NCBI GenBank assembly: GCA_947259235.1
Contig: CAMYLL010000041.1
Coordinates: 1 to 13,347 of the forward strand
Length of the DNA stretch: 13,347 nucleotides
Direction: 5' to 3'
From: an uncultured Pseudodesulfovibrio sp.
GTDB lineage: Bacteria; Desulfobacterota; Desulfovibrionia; Desulfovibrionales; Desulfovibrionaceae
The first letter of the stretch is position 1, and each line of letters starts with the position of its first letter. Below the pieces are notes generated by a model. The model saw nothing but the letters and a program-made list of their open reading frames with translations, made no database searches and was not told the DNA's origin. This document shows positions 1-6,409 of this stretch, in pieces. Made by a program: the position numbers and the translations under genes.

Positions 1-689
1 AACGGGGTGTGCCGTTTCACCAGGTTGTGCCGCAGGGGATCGACGGTCACCGTGTATCCCAGTTCCATCTCGTTTTGGCAGAGATAATGAACGTGCAGAT
101 TGTTGTGCCAGCGAAACATGTTGGCATCGAACTCGTTTTCGGCCCCGAACATGGAGAATCGGCCACGCAGCAGCAGGCGATACGATTCAACGTCATATAC
201 CCAGACCGTGCAGCGGTGGATCAGTTCAACACCCTGCAGGACATAGTGCATCCGGTAGACGCCGTTCATCAGCGCGAACAGCTCCTGCATGTATGATTCT
301 CTGTTGTGTTCGACGTACCGCTTGGGGAAGGCCTCCTTGTATCCCAGGACCATGGACGGCGTCCGGTCGTCATCCGTGGAGAGCGAGTCCGCCAACACCT
401 TGACCATGTCGGTCTGCGGAGAAATGAACAATTCAGGCAAAATGCCGAGACAATGAGCATAATCGGCAATCCGGTTCTCCGGGATGCCCTCGCGGATGTC
501 CGTGTCGATGGTCGTCGGGCTGCGCGGCAGGTCGCAGGCGATCCAGTTCTCCCAGTTGAGCACGTGGCGGGCGTCTTCGACATCCCTGCGCCATTTCTTG
601 CCGAGCATTTTCAAGGCAATCCGCAGATGCTCCCCGGCGACGCGATTGCGGTTGAGGGCCGGTCGGCCTGACGGATTCTTTGTTTTCAT
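1..689 (-). CDS. Hypothetical protein with weak XRE-like N-terminus (partial, C-terminus off left edge)
   Basis: An open frame of 229 codons runs from an ATG at 689 to the left edge without a stop. Codon use is typical of the neighbouring genes, while opposing frames are short. An in-frame ATG at 716 would add nine residues; neither start has a clear Shine-Dalgarno, so the start is unsure. The N-terminus is basic (MKTKNPSGRP). Around residues 18-92 there is a predicted helical stretch ending in DYAHCLGILPELFIS, which resembles the last helices of XRE-type DNA-binding domains (a 'kiA..Lgv...l' pattern); this resemblance is weak. The remaining 130 or so residues are rich in Tyr, His, Met and Trp and match no family I recognise. 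The gene diverges from the autotransporter gene, so a regulatory role toward it is possible, but that is inference from layout only. Confidence 0.75.
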   Translation of the reverse strand, partial: MKTKNPSGRPALNRNRVAGEHLRIALKMLGKKWRRDVEDARHVLNWENWIACDLPRSPTTIDTDIREGIPENRIADYAHCLGILPELFISPQTDMVKVLADSLSTDDDRTPSMVLGYKEAFPKRYVEHNRESYMQELFALMNGVYRMHYVLQGVELIHRCTVWVYDVESYRLLLRGRFSMFGAENEFDANMFRWHNNLHVHYLCQNEMELGYTVTVDPLRHNLVKRHTP

Positions 690-907
690 TGGTACGTATC
701 CGAGTTTCGAGGACATTCACAATTGGATGGACAACAGCCTGTCTGAGAAGTGTACTTTTGCCATTAAATTTAAACGGAATTAATCGAATATCCCCCTCAA
801 GTAAACCGCACCGGCGAATAGGGCTGCAATTCACCGTCATCCGACGTCCCGTCCGACCGTCTTCACCACAATTCCTTCCTCCATTGGTGCATTATCTGGT
901 GCACAGC

Positions 908-933
908 TGTGTTTTCTCGGATGAAAAAACACA
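908..933. promoter_or_regulatory. Imperfect inverted repeat upstream of autotransporter
   Basis: Arms TGTGTTTTCTC and GAAAAAACACA flank a GGAT loop and pair at 10 of 11 positions. A short T tract follows at 941-947, eight bases after the stem. It could be an operator for the divergent pair or a weak terminator; AT-rich arms and the gap before the T tract make an operator slightly more likely. Confidence 0.35.
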
Positions 934-1073
934 ATTAATTCTTTTTTCACCAAACACGCCAATCACTTGAGTTTGCATGGTATGGGTTTTTGATTTTTGT
1001 TCACCCGGCGTCTTGCGCGGTAATCCGGCCAACGCAACGGCGTGTTCACGAGAAGATTACCCGGTCCCACCTT

Positions 1074-1079
1074 AAGGAG
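1074..1079 (+). promoter_or_regulatory. Shine-Dalgarno deciding the autotransporter start
   Basis: AAGGAG lies six bases before the in-frame ATG at 1086. Two other candidate starts are unfavourable: the in-frame ATG at 990 has no ribosome site, and the ATG at 1081 is out of frame and too close. Confidence 0.8.
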
Positions 1080-1085
1080 AATGGC

Positions 1086-3632
1086 ATGCCCACATTTCAG
1101 GTCAAATTCCGTTTCCTGCCCCAGACGATCCGCTTGCTCAATTCATCGGTGTCCGTACCGATACTAATGCTGGCCCTGGCAGCCTTGCTCATTGCGGGCC
1201 GCCCCTCCCCGGTGGAGGCTGCAGACCACAACGGATTGCAAGCGACAGACCTGACCATTTTGGGAATTGATGGGCCCGTTTCAGCTACGGGGACAGGAGT
1301 CGAAAGCGCAAATGGAATAGACTTGCTTAGATCTTCACTCCAGCTCATGGGTTCTGCTACTGCGTCCACCCAAGGTGGGTCCGCGAGCGGTGCGTATCTC
1401 GACGACTCCTCACTGTCCAATTGGGGGACGATAACAGGCACCAGCGTATCCAGTATCGCCGGCGGCGCAAATGCGCGCTCTTCAACGCTGATCAACTCGG
1501 GCACGATAACCGGCACATCCAACAGCAATATGGCATACGGCGTATATGCTCGATTTGGCACTTCAACGATCACCAATTCGGGCACGATAACCGGCAAGTC
1601 CACCAGCAGTACCGCAAATGGTGCCTACCTCGCCAACTCATCGACGCTCACCAACACGGGCTCGATATATGGATTGACTTCCACCGGAGCCTGGGCCTAT
1701 GGCGTGGCGCTTTTCAGTTCCTCGACGGGGACAAACTCCGGCACGATAACTGGTACAAACACCAGCGGAACGGCATTCGGCGTGTATCTTGATTCTTCCA
1801 CTTCATTCACCAACTCCGGCACAGTCACAGGTACGTCAGGAAATGAAGCATATGGCGTGTATACAGGCGGTCCCGCCACACTCGCCAACACCGGCACGAT
1901 CTCCGCTTCGAGCGGCAACAGGGCATATGGAGTCCATGTCGATTATGATTCGACGTTCACCAACTCAGGCTCGGTTGCTGCCACCAGTACAACCTCGGAC
2001 GCGTACGGTGTATACTTGGACGCCTCTTTGTGGGCGAGCGGCACGCTTACGAACACAGGCTCCATATCCGCCCAGGGCGCTATCAACTCTTATGCCGTGT
2101 TCGCGTCGGACTCCTCCATTGTCAATCTGGACACCGGCACACGTATTCTCAACGGCTCGGTGTATGCCGACGACGGCAGCTCCAATCTCAACATCCGGAG
2201 CGGCAGCGACCTTGGCTTCGCGCTCGGCGGCTTATGGGACACCATCACCAACAGCGGCAGCGGCATCTGGTCGCTTGGCGGCGCCACTTCGGGTACGGCG
2301 TCCACCCTGAACCTGAACTCCGGCTCCTCCACCAAAATGGAAAATGGGTCGCGCCTGACCACGACCACGTTGAATCTGAACTCCGGGGCTTCACTGGTTT
2401 TTGAGAAAAACTCGCTGATGACGGTGACGGGTGCGGCCACCCTGAATGGGGCCATATCCGTTGACGCTTCGGTCAACAACCTTGGATCGGGCACCTATCT
2501 CACGGCCGGAACCCTGAACACGGGTGCGGATTATTTGGCGGTGGCCAGCAATCCCAACTTTGCGGTGAACGTCACCACCACCACCGGCGCGGGCGGCTCC
2601 GTGAGCGTGTCCACCGCCTTCGCCCCGCAGGACGACGCAACGTCCCTCGCATCGACGACGACCCTTTCCTCATCCCAGGCTTTCGCCAGCGTGGCCCAGG
2701 CGCGCAACCTCGGCCTGCTCGCGAACATGGACGACAGCGACGAGGACCGTGAAATCATGGTGGCGTCCATCGGCTCTCTGGACGGGCTGCTGAATCCCCG
2801 CAAGGAAGAGACCCCTTGGGGCATATACCTGCAGCCTGTGTACAGTTTCGGCTCGCGAATCGGCGACACCTCAAGCAAAGGGTACAATTTCGGCATGTAC
2901 GGCCTTGAAGGAGGGCTGGACCGCCGCATCGGCGACAACTGGGTGGTCGGCGTCATGGCCGGATACGGCTCCTCGCACATGGACTTCACCGGCTCGAAAT
3001 GGGTTGCCGACGACAACGAGGACCAACAGTTGTATACCGCCGGGGCCTACGCAGGATACCGAGCGGGAGACTGGACCTTCGCCGACACCCTGAGCGTCAC
3101 CTACGCCGACCACAAGTCCGAACGGAAGGCCAGCGCCACGGACACCGCAACCGCGAGTTACATGTCATGGCTGACCGCCAACGAGCTGCTGGCCGTCTAC
3201 CACTGGTCTCCGGCCGAGAACTGGCTCGTAAGCCCCAAAATGGGCGTGAACGTCACCTATCTGCACCGCCCGGGATTCTCGGAGACCGGCTCCATCAACG
3301 CCCTCACCTACCAGACCCTGAACCAGTTCTTCTCCGAGGGTCTTGTGGGCGTCAACGTGCAGCGGACCTTCGTGAAGGACGACCTGATCGTCACTCCCTA
3401 TGCCGGTCTGGGCGCGGTCCACTCCCTGACGGGCAACGACATCACGGTGAGACAATATCTGCCCACCACCTCGGCCGAAGTGACGACGAAAAACGACGAC
3501 AGCAGGTTCACGGGAGAGCTCGGCCTGGCCTTCAACACGGGCGACACCACCGTGACGCTGGGCTACGCCGGCGAATACAGCAAGTCCTCGGACAGCCACT
3601 CGGTGTTCGGCCAAATGCGGTGGGAATTCTAG
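1086..3632 (+). CDS. Autotransporter outer-membrane beta-barrel protein with repetitive passenger
   Basis: The 848-residue product is a type V (autotransporter) secretion protein, expected to thread its passenger domain through its own outer-membrane barrel. Residues 1-45 are a long signal peptide with a basic N-region, a hydrophobic core (ILMLALAALLIAG) and a VEA-AD cleavage site. Residues 110-345 contain nine imperfect repeats of the form 'TNSGTITGTS...AYGVY...SS', typical of a right-handed beta-helix passenger. Residues 345-515 are Asn/Ser/Gly-rich beta structure. A Ser/Thr and charged, probably helical, linker leads into the barrel at about residue 576 (PWGIYLQPVYSFG). The barrel is about 273 residues long, the usual size for the family, and ends in Phe as barrel proteins do (QMRWEF). 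No protease triad was seen, so adhesion or surface display is more likely than proteolysis. The passenger is less GC-biased than the barrel. No clear terminator follows. Confidence 0.93.
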   Translation: MPTFQVKFRFLPQTIRLLNSSVSVPILMLALAALLIAGRPSPVEAADHNGLQATDLTILGIDGPVSATGTGVESANGIDLLRSSLQLMGSATASTQGGSASGAYLDDSSLSNWGTITGTSVSSIAGGANARSSTLINSGTITGTSNSNMAYGVYARFGTSTITNSGTITGKSTSSTANGAYLANSSTLTNTGSIYGLTSTGAWAYGVALFSSSTGTNSGTITGTNTSGTAFGVYLDSSTSFTNSGTVTGTSGNEAYGVYTGGPATLANTGTISASSGNRAYGVHVDYDSTFTNSGSVAATSTTSDAYGVYLDASLWASGTLTNTGSISAQGAINSYAVFASDSSIVNLDTGTRILNGSVYADDGSSNLNIRSGSDLGFALGGLWDTITNSGSGIWSLGGATSGTASTLNLNSGSSTKMENGSRLTTTTLNLNSGASLVFEKNSLMTVTGAATLNGAISVDASVNNLGSGTYLTAGTLNTGADYLAVASNPNFAVNVTTTTGAGGSVSVSTAFAPQDDATSLASTTTLSSSQAFASVAQARNLGLLANMDDSDEDREIMVASIGSLDGLLNPRKEETPWGIYLQPVYSFGSRIGDTSSKGYNFGMYGLEGGLDRRIGDNWVVGVMAGYGSSHMDFTGSKWVADDNEDQQLYTAGAYAGYRAGDWTFADTLSVTYADHKSERKASATDTATASYMSWLTANELLAVYHWSPAENWLVSPKMGVNVTYLHRPGFSETGSINALTYQTLNQFFSEGLVGVNVQRTFVKDDLIVTPYAGLGAVHSLTGNDITVRQYLPTTSAEVTTKNDDSRFTGELGLAFNTGDTTVTLGYAGEYSKSSDSHSVFGQMRWEF
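1419..2090 (+). repeat. Nine tandem imperfect passenger repeats
   Basis: The Asn codon of the 'N-S/T-G-T/S-I' motif recurs at 1419, 1494, 1575, 1653, 1734, 1812, 1887, 1962 and 2052. Unit lengths are therefore 25, 27, 26, 27, 26, 25, 25 and 30 codons. Units 2 and 3 are nearly identical at DNA level over the core (TCGGGCACGATAACCGGCA), while later units have diverged. Length differences are all whole codons. Confidence 0.85.
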
Positions 3633-3645
3633 AAAGGAACAGGAC

Positions 3646-3681
3646 ATGGCACATGAAGACTGGGCTGCACTTGGCATTTAG
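3646..3681 (+). CDS. Possible 11-residue leader-like ORF after the autotransporter gene
   Basis: AAAGGA lies seven bases before an ATG that opens MAHEDWAALGI followed by TAG. The spacing is ideal, but the frame is too short to judge by composition. It could be a chance ORF, a small peptide, or the stump of a deleted downstream gene. No stem with a T tract follows to suggest attenuation. Confidence 0.15.
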   Translation: MAHEDWAALGI

Positions 3682-3776
3682 GAGCATTCGCTTCCCTTGT
3701 TATCTGCCCGTTGGTCAGACAAAGTTGAAGCGGTCCTCAAGCCACGCGAACGAGACACATAAATCGAAACGCAAAC

Positions 3777-3810
3777 AAAAAACGGGCTACGGCGAAAACC
3801 GTAACCCGTT
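3777..3810 (-). terminator. Intrinsic terminator of the tRNA operon
   Basis: Read on the minus strand, an 11-bp stem (ACGGGTTACGG / CCGTAGCCCGT, one G-T pair) with a TTTTCG loop runs into a T tract. It begins about ten bases after the 3' end of tRNA-Glu. Confidence 0.87.
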
Positions 3811-3819
3811 GATTTGTCT

Positions 3820-3895
3820 TGGCGTCCCCAAGGGGGTTTGAACCCCTGTTGCCGGCGTGAGAGGCCGGAGTCCTAGGCCACTAGACGATGGGGAC
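3820..3895 (-). tRNA. tRNA-Glu (anticodon CUC)
   Basis: A 76-base cloverleaf with acceptor stem GTCCCCA/TGGGGAC, discriminator G and an encoded 3' CCA. The anticodon arm is CCGGC-CTCTCAC-GCCGG, giving anticodon CTC at 3859-3861, which reads GAG. The T arm contains GGTTCAAACCC. It follows tRNA-Lys by seven bases and shares its promoter and terminator. The sequence closely resembles bacterial tRNA-Glu, with C rather than U at the wobble position. Confidence 0.95.
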
Positions 3896-3902
3896 GCATG
3901 AT

Positions 3903-3978
3903 TGGTGGGTCGTACTGGGCTCGAACCAGTGACTCTCTGCTTAAAAGGCAGATACTCTACCAACTGAGTTAACGACCC
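3903..3978 (-). tRNA. tRNA-Lys (anticodon UUU)
   Basis: A 76-base cloverleaf with acceptor stem GGGTCGT/ACGACCC, discriminator A and an encoded 3' CCA. The anticodon loop is CTTTTAA with anticodon TTT at 3943-3945, and the T loop is GTTCGAGCC. It is the first gene of a two-tRNA operon with tRNA-Glu. Confidence 0.97.
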
Positions 3979-3993
3979 GCGCCAAGGAAGGTA

Positions 3994-4022
3994 TGTCTAT
4001 CCATTTGCATATCTGGTGTCAA
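3994..4022 (-). promoter_or_regulatory. Sigma-70-type promoter of the tRNA operon
   Basis: On the minus strand a perfect TTGACA (4022-4017) is followed after 17 bases by TAGACA (3999-3994), a weak -10. Transcription would begin near 3987, just ahead of tRNA-Lys. A strong -35 close before a stable RNA gene supports the call. Confidence 0.65.
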
Positions 4023-4097
4023 GAGGAAAACGCGGGGATGAAACAGCTCAATTTTGTGGTGTAACTGATTGAGATGCTAGGAGATTTAATATTTATC

Positions 4098-4125
4098 TTG
4101 CAAAATTGTTCTAAAATGCTATGAT
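4098..4125 (+). promoter_or_regulatory. Sigma-70-type promoter of the PaaK-like gene
   Basis: TTGCAA and TATGAT are separated by 16 bases in an AT-rich stretch, predicting transcription from about 4132. The in-frame ATG at 4121 overlaps the -10 box and so cannot be the translation start. Confidence 0.65.
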
Positions 4126-4159
4126 CCCGCTCCCGTCGAAAACGACAGATTACCCATAC

Positions 4160-4164
4160 AGGAG
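4160..4164 (+). promoter_or_regulatory. Shine-Dalgarno of the PaaK-like gene
   Basis: AGGAG seven bases before ATG 4172 fixes the start there rather than at the upstream ATG 4121. Confidence 0.8.
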
Positions 4165-4171
4165 CAGACAT

Positions 4172-5437
4172 ATGACAAGAAAAGACCGCACCGAAGGGAT
4201 ATACTCCCGCCGCGAGGTTCTCGACGAGTCCGAGCGCAGGCAGTATTGCCAGCTCCAGCTCAAGGAGCTTCTGAGCTACGCCTACCGCTATTCGGAAGAC
4301 GTCAAAAAGCGCTTTGACCGTGCGCAGTTCAATGTGGATAAATTCCGCTCGCTCACGGATATCAAGCATATACCCATCATTAAGAAGAAGGAGCTCATAT
4401 TCCTTCAGTCCATGGGCCCCCGCCTGGGCGGGCTGCTGACCAAGGACCTGGGCGAGCTGCAGCGCGTGTTCCTCTCCCCCGGCCCGATCTTTGACCCCGA
4501 GGACCGCAGCGAGGATTACTGGGGCTGGACCGAAGGGTTCTACGCCGCGGGCTTCCGCTCCGGCGACCTGACCCAGATCACCTTCAACTATCACCTGGCT
4601 CCGGCCGGGCTGATGTTCGAGGAGCCGCTGCGCAACCTTTCCTGCGCCGTTATCCCCGCCGGACCGGGCAACACCAACTCGCAGATCGAGATCATGCAGA
4701 AGCTCCGCGTGACCGGCTATGTCGGCACTCCGAGCTATCTCATGCATCTGGCCCAGAAGGCCGAGGAAATGGGCCTGTCCCTGCGCAAGGATCTGTTCCT
4801 TGAAGTGGCTTTTGTCACCGGCGAGAAGTTCTCCGAGAAGATGCGCTCCACCCTGGAGAAGAAGTTCGACTGCATCATGCGCCAGGGCTACGGCACGGCG
4901 GACGTGGGCTGCATCGGCTACGAATGCTTCCACAAGAACGGCCTGCACCTCTCCAACCGCGCCTTTGTCGAAATCTGCCACCCGGACACGGGCATCCCGC
5001 TCAAGGACGGCGAGGTCGGCGAGATCGTGGTCACGGCCTTCAACAAGACCTATCCGCTCATCCGCCTTGCTACCGGCGACCTGGGCTATCTGGACCGCCA
5101 GCCCTGCGCCTGCGGCCGGACCAGCCCGCGCCTGGGCAACATCGTGGGTCGCGTTGACACCACCGCCCGCATCAAGGGGATGTTCGTCTACCCCCATCAG
5201 GTCGAGCAGGTCATGGCCCGGTTCGAGGAGGTCAAGCGCTGGCAGATCGAGGTGACCAACCCCGGCGGCATCGACGAGATGGTTCTCTCCATCGAGGCAG
5301 GCCAGTTTGACCAGGGCGACGAGCTGCTTCACCTCTTCCGCGAGAAGATCAAGCTGCGCCCCATTCTCAAGGTGCTTGCGCCCGGAACCCTGCCCCCGCA
5401 GATCCGGCCCATCGAAGACAAGCGCACCTGGGACTAG
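4172..5437 (+). CDS. Phenylacetate-CoA ligase (PaaK) family protein, divergent
   Basis: The 421-residue product has the size and overall order of PaaK-type adenylate-forming CoA ligases, which activate aryl acids with ATP and CoA in the cytoplasm. Recognisable segments are TPSYLMHLAQKAEEMG, VTGEKFSEKMR, GYGTADVG (the usual Y-G-x-x-E motif with Asp for Glu), PLIRLATGDLGYL, CACGRTSPRLGNIVGRVD and KGMFVYPHQVEQV. Two hallmark motifs are altered. The Ser/Thr/Gly phosphate loop (normally like SSGTTGKPT) is replaced near residue 105 by LSPGPIFDPED. The C-terminal LPR-x2-GK-x2-R segment carrying the adenylation lysine reads LPPQIRPIEDKRTWD. The true substrate is unknown, and canonical ligase activity is doubtful. 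The gene stands alone, with its own promoter and terminator and no phenylacetate-pathway neighbours. Many genomes label such proteins phenylacetate-CoA ligase by homology. Confidence 0.85.
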   Translation: MTRKDRTEGIYSRREVLDESERRQYCQLQLKELLSYAYRYSEDVKKRFDRAQFNVDKFRSLTDIKHIPIIKKKELIFLQSMGPRLGGLLTKDLGELQRVFLSPGPIFDPEDRSEDYWGWTEGFYAAGFRSGDLTQITFNYHLAPAGLMFEEPLRNLSCAVIPAGPGNTNSQIEIMQKLRVTGYVGTPSYLMHLAQKAEEMGLSLRKDLFLEVAFVTGEKFSEKMRSTLEKKFDCIMRQGYGTADVGCIGYECFHKNGLHLSNRAFVEICHPDTGIPLKDGEVGEIVVTAFNKTYPLIRLATGDLGYLDRQPCACGRTSPRLGNIVGRVDTTARIKGMFVYPHQVEQVMARFEEVKRWQIEVTNPGGIDEMVLSIEAGQFDQGDELLHLFREKIKLRPILKVLAPGTLPPQIRPIEDKRTWD

Positions 5438-5460
5438 CCTTCCCTCCCTGCAATCCAGTT

Positions 5461-5495
5461 CCGGCCCGCGCGCTCCCGTGCGCGGGCCGGTTTTT
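5461..5495 (+). terminator. Strong intrinsic terminator after the PaaK-like gene
   Basis: A perfect 11-bp GC stem (CCGGCCCGCGC / GCGCGGGCCGG) with an eight-base loop is followed directly by five T residues. It starts 24 bases after the stop codon. Confidence 0.92.
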
Positions 5496-5537
5496 CATTT
5501 GTTTTCAGGCGCCTGCACGGGCTGTGAAGAAGCTTTT

Positions 5538-5558
5538 CAGGGAGCGGGATGCTCCCTG
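5538..5558. other. Small perfect hairpin in the spacer before the DUF429 gene
   Basis: CAGGGAGC and GCTCCCTG form an 8-bp stem around GGGAT. No T tract follows on either strand, so it is not a typical terminator. Its role is unknown. Confidence 0.35.
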
Positions 5559-5588
5559 TGACATGGCGCGAACGCCGAGCGCAATCCG

Positions 5589-5602
5589 CATTTGTGCAAA
5601 TG
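5589..5602. promoter_or_regulatory. Palindrome upstream of the DUF429 gene
   Basis: CATTTG and CAAATG are perfect inverted arms around TG, 47 bases before the ATG at 5650. The position and symmetry suit a repressor or activator site, but no known motif is recognised. Confidence 0.3.
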
Positions 5603-5635
5603 TCGGCCGTTGATTGCTTCGGAGCGCGGGGCCGG

Positions 5636-5641
5636 TATATA
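5636..5641 (+). promoter_or_regulatory. Candidate -10 box close to the DUF429 start codon
   Basis: TATATATAT (5636-5644) is the only AT-rich block in this GC-rich leader and lies less than ten bases before the ATG. A poor -35 (TTGCTT at 5614) sits 16 bases upstream. If used, transcription would start around 5647 and give a nearly leaderless message. Confidence 0.3.
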
Positions 5642-5649
5642 TATCCATT

Positions 5650-6402
5650 ATGAAATGTGTGGGGATCGACGGATGCAAGGGCGGCTGGCTGGCCGTCTCC
5701 ACAGACGACGGCGCGCGGTGGGAGGTCGCTCTGCACCGCGAGTTCGCCGGGGTCTGGCGCGCCCACCCGGACGCCGGGACGGTGTTCGTGGATATCCCCA
5801 TCGGGCTGCCGTCGCAGGGGGGCAGGCGGGCGGACGAGCTGGCTCGCAGGCGGCTGGGGCCGCGCGGCTCCAGCGTCTTTGGCGTCCCGGCCCGGGAGGC
5901 TGCCTGGGCCATGGACCCGGCGGACGGACAGAGCGACCTGGTGGCAAGAAAAGAGGCAGCCAAGAAATTGAATCGGCAACTTGTCGGAAAGTCTCTTTCT
6001 GAACAATCACTGGGTATTGTGCCAAAAATTTTGGAAGTCGATCGGTTCCTGTCCACAGCCGGCGAGGCGCGGGGCAGGGTGTTCGAGGCCCATCCCGAGC
6101 TGTGTTTTGCCATGGCCGCAGGGCGTCCCATGGAGTATGCGAAGAAGGATTTTCTGGGTGGGCTTGAGCGGTTGCAGGCGGTCGAGGCGCACGTGCGCGA
6201 GGCCAGGGCGCTGCTGGCCCGGGTTCGCCGGGAGCATCCGCGATCGGCCGTGGACGCGGACGACGTGCTCGACGCCATGATCCTGGCCGTCAGCGCCCAT
6301 GCCTGCGGCGGACGGCCCGCATCGCTGCCCGACCCGCCGGAGCTGGACGGGACCGGCCTGCCCATGGCCATCTGGTATCATGATTTCACAACACAACGGT
6401 GA
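5650..6402 (+). CDS. DUF429 family protein (RNase H-like fold)
   Basis: The 250-residue product has the DUF429 (PF04250) pattern. VGIDGCKGGW at residues 4-13 and VDIPIGLP at 47-54 each contribute an acidic residue (D7, D48). These are followed by a GxRGSSVFGVPAR segment, GIVPKILEVDRF, the HPE at 148-150 and DADDVLDA at 202-209. The fold is thought to be RNase H-like, suggesting a nuclease-type metal site, but no reaction is established for the family. ATG 5650 is preferred over an in-frame TTG at 5614 because the IDG motif then sits right at the N-terminus, as usual. No good Shine-Dalgarno precedes it. The stop is seven bases before the next start, so it probably shares a transcript with the ChaN-PDZ gene. 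Bases 5946-6055 are markedly AT-richer than the rest of the gene. Confidence 0.88.
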   Translation: MKCVGIDGCKGGWLAVSTDDGARWEVALHREFAGVWRAHPDAGTVFVDIPIGLPSQGGRRADELARRRLGPRGSSVFGVPAREAAWAMDPADGQSDLVARKEAAKKLNRQLVGKSLSEQSLGIVPKILEVDRFLSTAGEARGRVFEAHPELCFAMAAGRPMEYAKKDFLGGLERLQAVEAHVREARALLARVRREHPRSAVDADDVLDAMILAVSAHACGGRPASLPDPPELDGTGLPMAIWYHDFTTQR

Positions 6403-6409
6403 GGAACAT

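Larger units (their letters stand above)
690..1085. other. AT-rich divergent intergenic region
   Basis: This stretch separates the minus-strand gene at the left from the autotransporter. It is clearly more AT-rich than its flanks (for example 760-785 and 925-950) and carries no convincing gene. The reading frames that cross it lack ribosome sites. It holds an imperfect inverted repeat at 908-933 and a short repeat of TGGTGCA around 894-910. Both flanking genes must have their promoters here, but I could not assign a -35/-10 pair with confidence. Confidence 0.6.

Noticed and set aside
433..840. Minus-strand frame overlapping the left-edge gene
   Set aside because: It crosses the AT-rich spacer and is out of frame with the longer partial gene at 1-689, which has the better codon pattern.
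990..1085. N-terminal extension of the autotransporter from ATG 990
   Set aside because: It adds 32 residues without signal-peptide character and has no ribosome site; ATG 1086 has an ideal one.
1419..2090. Repeats read as a CRISPR array
   Set aside because: The repeats are coding, imperfect, lie within one long frame and have no constant spacer arrangement.
3820..3895. tRNA-Glu 3' end as an integration site
   Set aside because: No second copy of the tRNA 3' end and no integrase gene were seen in the window; the operon's own terminator follows directly.
4019..5332. 437-codon minus-strand frame opposite the PaaK-like gene
   Set aside because: It is the mirror of GC-biased codons; its product is low-complexity with no family match, and it would run through the promoters at 4022-4125.
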